Shown one piece after another: positions 20,474-27,556 of a stretch of 30,854 nucleotides of DNA. Made by a program: the position numbers and the translations under genes. Source of the DNA: a virus. The notes beneath the pieces were generated by a model, which saw nothing but the letters and a program-made list of their open reading frames with translations, made no database searches and was not told the DNA's origin. The DNA lies in the IMG/VR virus record IMGVR_UViG_3300009149_000174, positions 1-30,854 of that record; one strand, written 5' to 3'. Each line of letters begins with the position of its first letter. The stretch's first letter is position 1.

Positions 20474-21323
20474 TAGCCTAAAGGCAAGTGGTACTCATAG
20501 AGCTATCTTATTCGGAGGGCCGAAAGCTGGTAAGACTTTATTAGCTGGTAAGTTAGCTGAGCACTTTAAGTTAATATGGGTGGATATGGAGAACGGACAC
20601 GAAACTTTGTTCCAGTTACCTGAAGCCTGGCAGAATAACATTGAGTTAATAGCTTTAAGAGATACCCGCTCTTATCCTATAGCTATAGAGACTGTGCTTA
20701 AGATGGTTAAAGGCCCAGTAGCTATATGTGAAGCTCATGGTAAAGTAAGCTGTATGATATGTAAGAAGGAAGCTGCGCCTGTAGTGGATGTAGATTTGAA
20801 CTCTTTGCGCTCAGACACTATAGTAGTCTTTGACTCTTTAACTCAGTTAACAAGTAGTGCTATAGCTAACATGACTAAGGGCAAGCCGGATGATTATAAG
20901 CTTGTAACGGATGATTGGGGTAACTTAGGTAAGCTATTAGATATCTTCTTATCTCACCTTCAGCAGGCTAACTATAACGTAGTTGTTATCTCTCATGAAA
21001 CTGAGATAGAAACTGAAGGTAAGAAGAAGCAGCTAGTTCCTGTAGGCGGAACACGTAACTACTCTCGTAATGTAGCTAAGTTCTTCGATCATGTTATCTA
21101 TGTAGAAAGAAAGAATAAGAAGCACATGGTATCTTCTTCTACCACTGGCTCTTCTACTATCTTAACTGGTTCTCGGTCTAACATAGCTATGGAATTAGAA
21201 GCAGAGGCTTCTTTACTACAGATATTCAGACCTGACTTATACGTGTCCACTGCTGTAGCTAAAGCTCCTATAACTAGCGGAGCTAAAGCTAACAGTATAC
21301 TTGAGAGACTTAAAGCCAAGTAA
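20460..21323 (+). CDS. RecA-like ATPase, Sak4-type single-strand annealing candidate, with zinc-knuckle-like insertion
   Basis: A 287-aa P-loop ATPase: Walker A GGPKAGKT (19-26), an acidic VDMENG turn (41-46), Walker B TIVVFDSLT (120-128), a strand ending VVVISHET and GGTRNYSRNVAKFFDHVIYV. This is the AAA_24/Sak4-like RecA family whose phage members bind ssDNA and promote annealing with a phage ssDNA-binding protein. Here the probable ssDNA-binding gene is next, which fits that pair. Between the strands lies Cys90-x2-His93-x4-Cys98-x2-Cys101 (ICEAHGKVSCMICKK), a pattern that could bind zinc. The C-terminal ~35 residues form a basic tail. Alternative: a general phage ATP-binding protein. Confidence 0.85.
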   Translation: MANLSSLKASGTHRAILFGGPKAGKTLLAGKLAEHFKLIWVDMENGHETLFQLPEAWQNNIELIALRDTRSYPIAIETVLKMVKGPVAICEAHGKVSCMICKKEAAPVVDVDLNSLRSDTIVVFDSLTQLTSSAIANMTKGKPDDYKLVTDDWGNLGKLLDIFLSHLQQANYNVVVISHETEIETEGKKKQLVPVGGTRNYSRNVAKFFDHVIYVERKNKKHMVSSSTTGSSTILTGSRSNIAMELEAEASLLQIFRPDLYVSTAVAKAPITSGAKANSILERLKAK

Positions 21324-21368
21324 CTTGTACCTTAACTTAGATATGCTAGTATGCCGTAAAAATACTAT

Positions 21369-21396
21369 TTGACATTAAAGTAGTATGTAGTATACT
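21369..21396 (+). promoter_or_regulatory. Strong sigma70-like promoter for the ssDNA-binding protein gene
   Basis: A consensus -35 TTGACA (21369-21374), a 16-nt spacer and TATACT (21391-21396, five of six). It lies in a 195-bp gap before the ssDNA-binding protein gene. The start of transcription is expected near 21403. Confidence 0.8.
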
Positions 21397-21456
21397 GGCT
21401 ATCTCAAGTGGGAAAACTTATACCTTACCTAATAAGTAGTCTCACTTGAGCTAGCC
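21397..21456 (+). promoter_or_regulatory. Long 5'-end stem-loop in the ssDNA-binding protein leader
   Basis: GGCTATCTCAAGTGGGA (21397-21413) can pair with TCTCACTTGAGCTAGCC (21440-21456) at 16 of 17 positions, one of them G-U, with a 26-nt loop. The left arm begins at the base after the -10 box. The transcript should therefore start inside the stem and carry it at its 5' end. It could stabilise the mRNA, regulate translation, or be a DNA operator. Confidence 0.75.
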
Positions 21457-21518
21457 CAGCTAGTAACTTAATACCTTAGCAGTTTAATAACTTAACTTAA
21501 TATACAGGATATACTATA

Positions 21519-21962
21519 ATGACTACAAATAATAACGTGAACATTGATGCCCTTCTTGACGGTACTTTAGATGATCTAGCGGATATGCCTTCTAACGTAC
21601 CTTATCCAGCAGGTGCTCACCAAGTCTTAGCTTCTTTTGAGCTTAAAGAGATCGGCGGTAAGTCAGCGGTAGAGCTTAGCTTTGTTTATGTTGAAGTACT
21701 TGACCTTAACGATGCCAATGATGTAGCTCCTAAAGCTGGTGATACTTCAAGTACGTTATTCTTCTTAGACTCAGACTACGGTCAAGGAGCCTTTAAGAAA
21801 GCAGCAGCAGCCTTCTCTGAGTTAGGCTTTGCCTCTAACCGTGAGCTGATTGAAGGAGTTAAGAGCATCGAGTGTGCTATTACTTCTACTGTTCGTGAAG
21901 ACAAGCGTGACCCTGCTAACATTAAGCATCATTTGAGCCTTAAAGAGATTCAAATGATTTAG
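21519..21962 (+). CDS. Probable single-stranded DNA-binding protein, 147 aa
   Basis: It starts MTTNNNVNIDALLDGTLDDL, then has PYPAGAHQVLASFELKEIGG, a beta-rich core with GDTSSTLFFLDSDYGQGAFK, and a C-terminal segment KSIECAITSTVRED. These features match an unnamed group of phage proteins usually placed beside Sak4-like ATPases and polymerases and treated as ssDNA-binding; I rely on memory and context, not on an OB-fold search. It forms a single-gene unit with strong promoter, leader stem and terminator, and its codons are richer in CGT, GGC and GAG than those of neighbours, as expected for a protein needed in bulk. Unlike E. coli SSB there is no acidic DDDIPF-like tail; the acidic stretch is at the N-terminus. 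Confidence 0.6.
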   Translation: MTTNNNVNIDALLDGTLDDLADMPSNVPYPAGAHQVLASFELKEIGGKSAVELSFVYVEVLDLNDANDVAPKAGDTSSTLFFLDSDYGQGAFKKAAAAFSELGFASNRELIEGVKSIECAITSTVREDKRDPANIKHHLSLKEIQMI

Positions 21963-21981
21963 TTTTAGTTACAATACTACT

Positions 21982-22018
21982 AGGCTACTCTTTCTTAACC
22001 GTTAGAGTAGCCTTTTTT
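21982..22018 (+). terminator. Rho-independent terminator
   Basis: AGGCTACTCT (21982-21991) and AGAGTAGCCT (22004-22013) form a perfect 10-bp stem with a 12-nt loop and a run of six T residues (22013-22018). Confidence 0.95.
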
Positions 22019-22047
22019 GGTATAACGATACAGGGAAACTTGAAGGT

Positions 22048-24519
22048 ATGAACACACAGTTAACAGCTCATATAGCAGCCTTGAAAGCTAAGAGAGCAGC
22101 AGGCGTAGCTATAGATAAGACTTCAGATGATGCTATTATATTCTGGGGAACTTCACAAGATAAAGTGTACTTAACTTATCTTAAGCCTTGTGTAGGAGGA
22201 GTAACTACCTTCTTAAGAACTGATGAGATATCTAACTTAACAACACTTAAGATAGTTTGTGGACAGAAGAAAACAAACAGAGTTATATCTACATCTATAC
22301 CTTTACTAAGATTGCTACTTAGCTGGGATAAGAAGAAAGCCCCTAGCTTAGCTGACTATGCTGGCTCTTTCTTCTCCATACCTACTATGGATAACTCAGC
22401 TAGAATAGAGATAGTATTCATCCAGCCTCTTAAGCAGATAGCTACCGTATCCTATGGCAGGTTCATGGCTACCCGCTTAATAACTAAGCTAACAAAGCCT
22501 GAACTATGGTTTACGCCAACTAAGTTCACTGGCTTTACTATGATTAAGCCTGAGAATGAAGCCTCTCTATTTAGTACCTTCTCTCAAGCTAACCTTATTT
22601 GCATAGACGTAGAAACTTTACGTGACTATGCGCAGATTAAATGCTTATCTTATACTGCCTTTTATTTAGATAATGCACTAGGACAATGGACTTCTACTTC
22701 AGTTGAGTTAGCTTTAGATAGTGAGTACGCTTTAACTATTATGCGCAAGTGGAATGCTAAGCTTACAGCTCCTAAGATAATGCAGAACGGTAAGTATGAT
22801 ATAGCTTACTTTGCTCGCTACTCAGCTCCTGTTTATAACTACCTATATGATACAGCTCATTTGTTTCATTGCTGGTATAGTGAGTTACCTAAAGACTTAG
22901 GCTTCTTAAACGCCTTCTTCATTAGAGAAGCTGTGTACTGGAAAGACTTAGCAGATACCAATGACTTACATGAGTACTATCGCTATAACTGCCTAGATAC
23001 TTGGGGTACTGGTAACTGCTTCTTAGCTATGATATTAGCTGCACCAGAGTACGCAATTAATAATTACTTACTTGAGTTTCCTTTAGTGTTCCCTTGTCAC
23101 CTTAGTGAGATGACTGGTATAGCTAGAGATATGACTAAGCTATCAGCAGCTAAAGCTTTACAAGCTGACATAATTAAGAAAGCCTCTGCATCTTTAGATG
23201 TTATATTAGGCGTACCTGTAGGTACTAGCTTTAATGTTAACAGTCCTATACAGATGAAGGCCTTACTAAGAATCTTAGGCTGTGCAGACTTAGCCAGTGC
23301 AGATGAGAAGAGCTTAAAGAAGGCTAGATTCCGTCACCCTTTTAATGCTAGGATTATTAACTTAGTTATTACAGTACGCAAGGCTAGGAAGTTAGTATCT
23401 ACTTATCTAACAGAAGGTAAAGAGTTTACTGTTATGGAACCTAGAGAAGGTAAGCAGCCTTCCCCAAGGATACTGTACTCTCTTAATCCTCACGGTACGG
23501 ATACTTCAAGACTAGCTTCTAGAGAGCACGCATTTTGGTGTGGCTTGAATGTACAGAACATACCTAGAGGGCCAGCAGTTAAGCAGACACTTAAAGCAGA
23601 CCCAGGTTTTTACTTCTGTGAAGTAGACTTAGAGCAAGCAGAGTCAAGAGATACAGGTTACATATCAGGAGATGAAGCTCTAATACATAACGTAGAGTTT
23701 AGTCCTGACTTCCATTGTGCTAACGCTGCTGCCTTCTTTGGTAAGTCCTTTGAAGAGTTATTTGACGTAGCTACTGGTAAGGTGCTAGATAAGGCTTTAC
23801 GTCAACTAGCTAAGCCAGTTAACCATGGCGCTAACTATAACATGGGAGCCTACGTACTCATTGATACGATGGGAGAAGAGAATATCCTATTGGCTAAAGC
23901 CTTACTTAACTTACCTAGGCGTTGGTCTTACTTAGAAGTGGCTAGTTATTTATTAGAGCAGTTTCATAAAGCTTATCCAAACATTAAGAAAGTATTTTAC
24001 GCAGGCGTAATTGAAGAAATAACATTAACTAAGAAGCTATCAAGCAAAGCTATACATTGGGATTGGGCAGCAGGTAAAGAGTTTAAAGCTAACCCAACAG
24101 AGTTAAGAGAAGAAGCTGTAAAGTTATACGCAGAGTATGCAGGCAAGGCATGGGTAAGATATTGCTTCGGCAATCCCAATGATTCCAAGTCAGCCTTAAA
24201 TGCTTACGTTGCTCATTCCCCTCAAAGTCTTAATGCTCAGACTCTAAACAAAGCATATATGTCAGTATTTCGTGACGTAGCTATCAACCCACAGCATAGG
24301 GCTAATATCAAGCTCAATGCACAGATACATGATAGCATACTATTCCAGTATAGAATAGGTCACTCTTATTTGATAGACATGATAGTAGAACGGATGGAAG
24401 TTCCAGTTACTATCAAAGCTTATGACGACAAGATAAGAACATTCATAGTACCTGCCGGAGCCAAGAGCGGTAAACACCTAGCTAAAGGTTACGCAGAGTA
24501 CTGGTCAGAGAATGAATAA
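22048..24519 (+). CDS. Family A DNA polymerase with 3'-5' exonuclease domain
   Basis: An 823-aa replicative polymerase. Exonuclease motifs: I CIDVET (Asp187, Glu189), II NGKYDI (Asp251), III YNCLDT (Tyr313, Asp317). Polymerase motifs: GTDTSRLAS (483-491), A VDLEQAESR (Asp527), B RQLAKPVNHGANYNMG (Arg585, Lys589, Tyr597), C QIHDSI (His761-Asp762-Ser763). In motif B the O-helix position of E. coli Phe762 is His593. In motif C the usual HDE is HDS, as in several phage PolA lineages. The first ~180 residues are not a 5'-nuclease; they begin with the helical LKAKRA-type tag seen on other proteins here. It has its own upstream terminator; an overlapping TATAAC (22021-22026) may act as a -10. Confidence 0.95.
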   Translation: MNTQLTAHIAALKAKRAAGVAIDKTSDDAIIFWGTSQDKVYLTYLKPCVGGVTTFLRTDEISNLTTLKIVCGQKKTNRVISTSIPLLRLLLSWDKKKAPSLADYAGSFFSIPTMDNSARIEIVFIQPLKQIATVSYGRFMATRLITKLTKPELWFTPTKFTGFTMIKPENEASLFSTFSQANLICIDVETLRDYAQIKCLSYTAFYLDNALGQWTSTSVELALDSEYALTIMRKWNAKLTAPKIMQNGKYDIAYFARYSAPVYNYLYDTAHLFHCWYSELPKDLGFLNAFFIREAVYWKDLADTNDLHEYYRYNCLDTWGTGNCFLAMILAAPEYAINNYLLEFPLVFPCHLSEMTGIARDMTKLSAAKALQADIIKKASASLDVILGVPVGTSFNVNSPIQMKALLRILGCADLASADEKSLKKARFRHPFNARIINLVITVRKARKLVSTYLTEGKEFTVMEPREGKQPSPRILYSLNPHGTDTSRLASREHAFWCGLNVQNIPRGPAVKQTLKADPGFYFCEVDLEQAESRDTGYISGDEALIHNVEFSPDFHCANAAAFFGKSFEELFDVATGKVLDKALRQLAKPVNHGANYNMGAYVLIDTMGEENILLAKALLNLPRRWSYLEVASYLLEQFHKAYPNIKKVFYAGVIEEITLTKKLSSKAIHWDWAAGKEFKANPTELREEAVKLYAEYAGKAWVRYCFGNPNDSKSALNAYVAHSPQSLNAQTLNKAYMSVFRDVAINPQHRANIKLNAQIHDSILFQYRIGHSYLIDMIVERMEVPVTIKAYDDKIRTFIVPAGAKSGKHLAKGYAEYWSENE

Positions 24520-24539
24520 GAGAGGGAATAGATGGGCGT

Positions 24540-25838
24540 ATGATAGATACTAATGAACCTATTGATTTTATAGCTAAGTATATTAAGTATACGCAACAGA
24601 CTGAGTGCCCTACCTTCTTCCATAGATGGACAGCTGTTACAGCGCTGTCTGCTTTCTTAGGAAGGAACGTACACTTTAATCATGGGCACTTTAAGATACA
24701 CTCTAACCTGTACGTAATGCTTATAGGAAGTCCTGGAACTAAGAAGTCTAGTGCTATTAAGATTGGCTCTATGCTTCTTAAGCAGGCAGGCTATAGAACA
24801 TTCGCAGCTAAGAAGACAAGACAAGAGAAGTTCTTGTGTGACTTAGCAGAGCAATCAACACTTAAAGATATAGCGGGAGGTGGAGAGCAGTACTCTGATA
24901 TCCTAGATAGGAATCTATTTGGAGAGGATGATTTAGATGAGGCAGACAACTACTTAGATAAACCTCCTTCAGAATGCTACATTGATGCAGATGAGTTTAA
25001 TAACTTCATAGGCTTAAACAACTTAGACTTTGTATCTATCCTAGGAGAGTTATGGGATTACAATGGAGTCTATGACTATAAGCTTAAGAACGCTAAGTCT
25101 GTATTTATACCTAACCCTACCATAACTATATTAGGAGGTAACACACCTACTGGTTTTTCTCAGGCTTTCCCGCCAGAGAGTTTAGGTCAGGGATTTATGT
25201 CTAGGCTTCTATTAGTTTATGGAGAGCCAAGTGGAGTTAAGTTTACATTCCCCCCTCCGCCAGATTTAGAGTTACAAGCAGAGCTACTTGAGCTTCTTCA
25301 TAGAATAAAAGAAGAGGTAAGAGGAGAGCTTAAGATGGAAGATGATGCTATGGAGTTACTAGATAGTATCTATAATAACTGGGCTGGTATAGATGACCCT
25401 CGCTTTGAGCACTATGCTAACAGAAGGTTAACCCATCTTATAAAGATATGCTTAGTCATTACAGCTTCTCGTTTAGGTAAAGCTATTAGTAGGCAAGATG
25501 TTATAACTGCTAATACGTTACTGACCTTTACAGAAGGCCTTATGCCTAAAGCATTAGGAGAGTTTGGTAAGTCTAAGAATGCTTCAGTAACCCATGCAGT
25601 TATGGGATTGATTAATGCAGCTATGGTTCCTATTACCTTTCAATCTATTTGGAAAGTAGTAGTACAGGACTTAGATAAGCGAGACCAATTAGTAGAGATA
25701 CTAAGTAATTTACAAGTAGCAGAGAAGATACAATCTATTAATGGAGGTTACCTACCCAATAAGAAGATTCAGGTACAAGCTATAAAAGGCTCAGTAGATT
25801 GGAGCTTGCTGACCCAAGAAGAGCGAGATATAAAGTAA
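24540..25838 (+). CDS. DUF3987-type P-loop ATPase, likely replicative helicase/primase partner
   Basis: A 432-aa protein with FHRWTAVTALSAFLGRNVHF (27-46), typical of the DUF3987 N-terminus, Walker A GSPGTKKSS (63-71), Walker B YIDADEF (147-153), ITILGGNTP (195-203, sensor-like) and FMSRLLLVYGE (219-229, arginine-finger region). DUF3987 proteins are phage helicase/primase-associated ATPases; no primase catalytic domain is visible here, so it may be the helicase ring or loader alone. The start is set by a 3-codon ORF (ATG-GGC-GTA-TGA, 24532-24543) with a good SD, whose stop overlaps ATG 24540, suggesting reinitiation. It follows polymerase by 20 bp. Confidence 0.82.
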   Translation: MIDTNEPIDFIAKYIKYTQQTECPTFFHRWTAVTALSAFLGRNVHFNHGHFKIHSNLYVMLIGSPGTKKSSAIKIGSMLLKQAGYRTFAAKKTRQEKFLCDLAEQSTLKDIAGGGEQYSDILDRNLFGEDDLDEADNYLDKPPSECYIDADEFNNFIGLNNLDFVSILGELWDYNGVYDYKLKNAKSVFIPNPTITILGGNTPTGFSQAFPPESLGQGFMSRLLLVYGEPSGVKFTFPPPPDLELQAELLELLHRIKEEVRGELKMEDDAMELLDSIYNNWAGIDDPRFEHYANRRLTHLIKICLVITASRLGKAISRQDVITANTLLTFTEGLMPKALGEFGKSKNASVTHAVMGLINAAMVPITFQSIWKVVVQDLDKRDQLVEILSNLQVAEKIQSINGGYLPNKKIQVQAIKGSVDWSLLTQEERDIK

Positions 25839-25876
25839 TGCCTATTAACTCCCACATATTTACAGAGGAAATAATG

Positions 25877-26863
25877 ATGTCAGAAAAGAATCAATTCAAA
25901 GCTATCATAGCTTACCATGCAAACTGCATAGATGGCTTTACATCAGCTTGGATAACAGAGCGCGCCTTATCTAAGAAAGGAGTTAAGTGCACCTTACTCC
26001 CTATGAGTTACGATGCTCTTAGCTATAAAAACTTAGAAGAGCTTATAGCCGCTACAGAGTTAGCAGAAATAGATAGCTGCAAGCGCATAAGTCTTTATGT
26101 AGTTGACTTCTCCTTGCCTGTTTACTTTTTAGAGCGGCTTCAAAGAGACTTCTCTACTAGATTAAAAACTACTATCATTGACCATCACAAGTCTGCCTTT
26201 GAAGCTTATGCCCCAGACTTAGTAGCCATGACTCCAGATTTAGATATCCTCTGCTGGTTTAAATGCGAAGTTGCAGGAGCTACTATCTACTTAGATAACA
26301 GACACTGCGGCGCAGTTATGTGCTTGTATTACTTTGAAGGTACGCACATGAAAGTACCTAAGCTACTTCAATACGTACAAGATTGGGACTTATGGAAGTT
26401 TAAGTTTGGCGATGTAACTAGAGCTGCACAAGCTGTGCTTAAGTCTAGTGAGCCTACCTTAGAAGTTTGGGATAAGTACTTGGAGTTATTTGAATGTGAA
26501 GGTACATCCTGTAAGTTAGTGGATGAAGGCCTACATATCATGGATGGTACTAATCGCATCATAGATTACTTAGTAAGTACAGCAGAGGACGGTAATCTAG
26601 CTGGGCAGCCTACTAAGCTAGTCTATTGCCAAAGCCCTAAGTTAGTTTCTGAGCTAGGTAATAGGTTAGCTAAACTAACTGGCACCTACGGTATGGTAGT
26701 AACCACAGAGCGTAACAGCAGCAGACTTAAGATTAGCCTTCGCTCTATAGGTGACTTTGATGTATCTGAAATGGCCAAAGAGTTAGGAGGAGGCGGGCAT
26801 AAGAATGCAGCAAGTTACTATGTCCAGCAGAGCTTATATACCTTAACCGGAGAGGACTACTAA
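25877..26863 (+). CDS. DHH-family phosphoesterase (NrnB/RecJ-like)
   Basis: A 328-aa protein. ATG 25877 is chosen because AGAGGA lies 7 nt upstream; ATG 25838, overlapping the previous stop, has no SD. Motifs: YHANCIDGFTSAW (His14, Asp19), VVDFS (Asp77), IIDHHKSA (Asp102-His103-His104) and C-terminal GGGGHKNAAS (from about 304, DHHA1-like). These are the manganese-binding and substrate-binding residues of DHH-DHHA1 phosphoesterases, which degrade short RNA, pAp or cyclic (di)nucleotides, or act as exonucleases. In the replication block it could process 5' ends or primer remnants. Removal of cyclic-nucleotide defence signals is an alternative. Substrate cannot be told from sequence. Confidence 0.88.
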   Translation: MSEKNQFKAIIAYHANCIDGFTSAWITERALSKKGVKCTLLPMSYDALSYKNLEELIAATELAEIDSCKRISLYVVDFSLPVYFLERLQRDFSTRLKTTIIDHHKSAFEAYAPDLVAMTPDLDILCWFKCEVAGATIYLDNRHCGAVMCLYYFEGTHMKVPKLLQYVQDWDLWKFKFGDVTRAAQAVLKSSEPTLEVWDKYLELFECEGTSCKLVDEGLHIMDGTNRIIDYLVSTAEDGNLAGQPTKLVYCQSPKLVSELGNRLAKLTGTYGMVVTTERNSSRLKISLRSIGDFDVSEMAKELGGGGHKNAASYYVQQSLYTLTGEDY

Positions 26864-26864
26864 G

Positions 26865-27143
26865 ATGGCAGCTGACAAACCTCATGACTTTAACGATGCT
26901 AGCAAGACTCGCATAGAGCTGTTTTCTACTGCTAAGATATACCTTATGGCAGAAGTTAATAGGCATCCTAAGTTGTGTGAGATTCTGTATAACGTAGACC
27001 CTACTGATTGGCCATTACAGCTAGGAGAGATAGCAGCTTACTGCCTTGTACTGATGGATGGCCTATATACAGATATGGAATTAGAGCACCTCTATACTGA
27101 ACTTAATTTTAGACTTAAAGGCATGGGAAAGGTAATACTATGA
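26865..27143 (+). CDS. Hypothetical protein, 92 aa
   Basis: Not recognised. ATG 26865 starts 1 bp after the stop of the DHH gene with GGAGAGG upstream. The protein is helical and acidic (ASKTRIELFSTAKIYLMAEV, LGEIAAYCLVLMDGLYTDME). It overlaps the next gene by 4 nt in an ATGA arrangement and may be a partner of the diphosphohydrolase-like protein. Confidence 0.7.
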   Translation: MAADKPHDFNDASKTRIELFSTAKIYLMAEVNRHPKLCEILYNVDPTDWPLQLGEIAAYCLVLMDGLYTDMELEHLYTELNFRLKGMGKVIL

Positions 27144-27496
27144 GCTGGATAAAAGAAGGGGCTGCTAGTGATGGTAAGGCAGATACAGGTAAGGTGCGGA
27201 TGAGTTTGTTGATGACTCAGTTCGGAGATGTACTGGAAGAGGTAGCGAAGGTACTAACCTTTGGAGCAGCTAAGTATCCTCATCCTCCGCTAGATGACTC
27301 TTGGCGTAACGTACCTAATTGGGAACCTCGCTATCAAGATGCTTTGTACAGACACTTAAATGAAGCCTTTGTGAAGAAGATAGTCATAGACCATGAATCT
27401 AGCTGTCGCGTACTAGCTCATGCCATGACTAACCTCTTATTCCTATACGCTAAGATGGAAGAAGAAAGATTAACCACTCCTAAACTTCCAAACTAA
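27140..27496 (+). CDS. dATP/dGTP diphosphohydrolase-like protein (DUF5664 family), 118 aa
   Basis: The segment GKVRMSLLMTQFGDVLEEVA, then KVLTFGAAKYP, SWRNVPNWEPRYQDALYRHL and the final DHESSCRVLAHAMTNLLFLY, follows the pattern of the DUF5664 family, now described as dATP/dGTP diphosphohydrolase N-terminal domain and related to MazG-like all-helical NTP pyrophosphatases. Expected role: hydrolysis of purine dNTPs to shape the nucleotide pool. Acidic residues of the Glu-Glu and Asp positions in helices are visible but cannot be mapped to the active site by eye. It is the last early gene; a bidirectional terminator overlaps its end. Confidence 0.72.
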   Translation: MSWIKEGAASDGKADTGKVRMSLLMTQFGDVLEEVAKVLTFGAAKYPHPPLDDSWRNVPNWEPRYQDALYRHLNEAFVKKIVIDHESSCRVLAHAMTNLLFLYAKMEEERLTTPKLPN

Positions 27497-27499
27497 AAA

Positions 27500-27537
27500 A
27501 AAAAGCCTAGACTGCAATTAAGTAGCCTAGGCTTTTT
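27500..27537. terminator. Bidirectional rho-independent terminator
   Basis: AAAAAGCCTAG (27500-27510) and CTAGGCTTTTT (27527-27537) are perfect 11-bp inverted copies with a 16-nt loop. A long A-run precedes and a T-run ends it, so it ends both rightward early and leftward late transcription at the convergent junction. Confidence 0.93.
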
Positions 27538-27556
27538 GCTTACCGCTTAAAGATTT

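Noticed and set aside
25799-25876. Longer N-terminus for the DHH protein
   Set aside because: The upstream start codons have no SD, and the DHH fold normally begins close to the YHANCIDG motif, which fits ATG 25877.
22048-27496. Z-genome (2-aminoadenine) phage signature
   Set aside because: A PolA-type polymerase and a DUF5664 protein are present, but no PurZ or HD-type dATPase was seen in the window; too weak to call.
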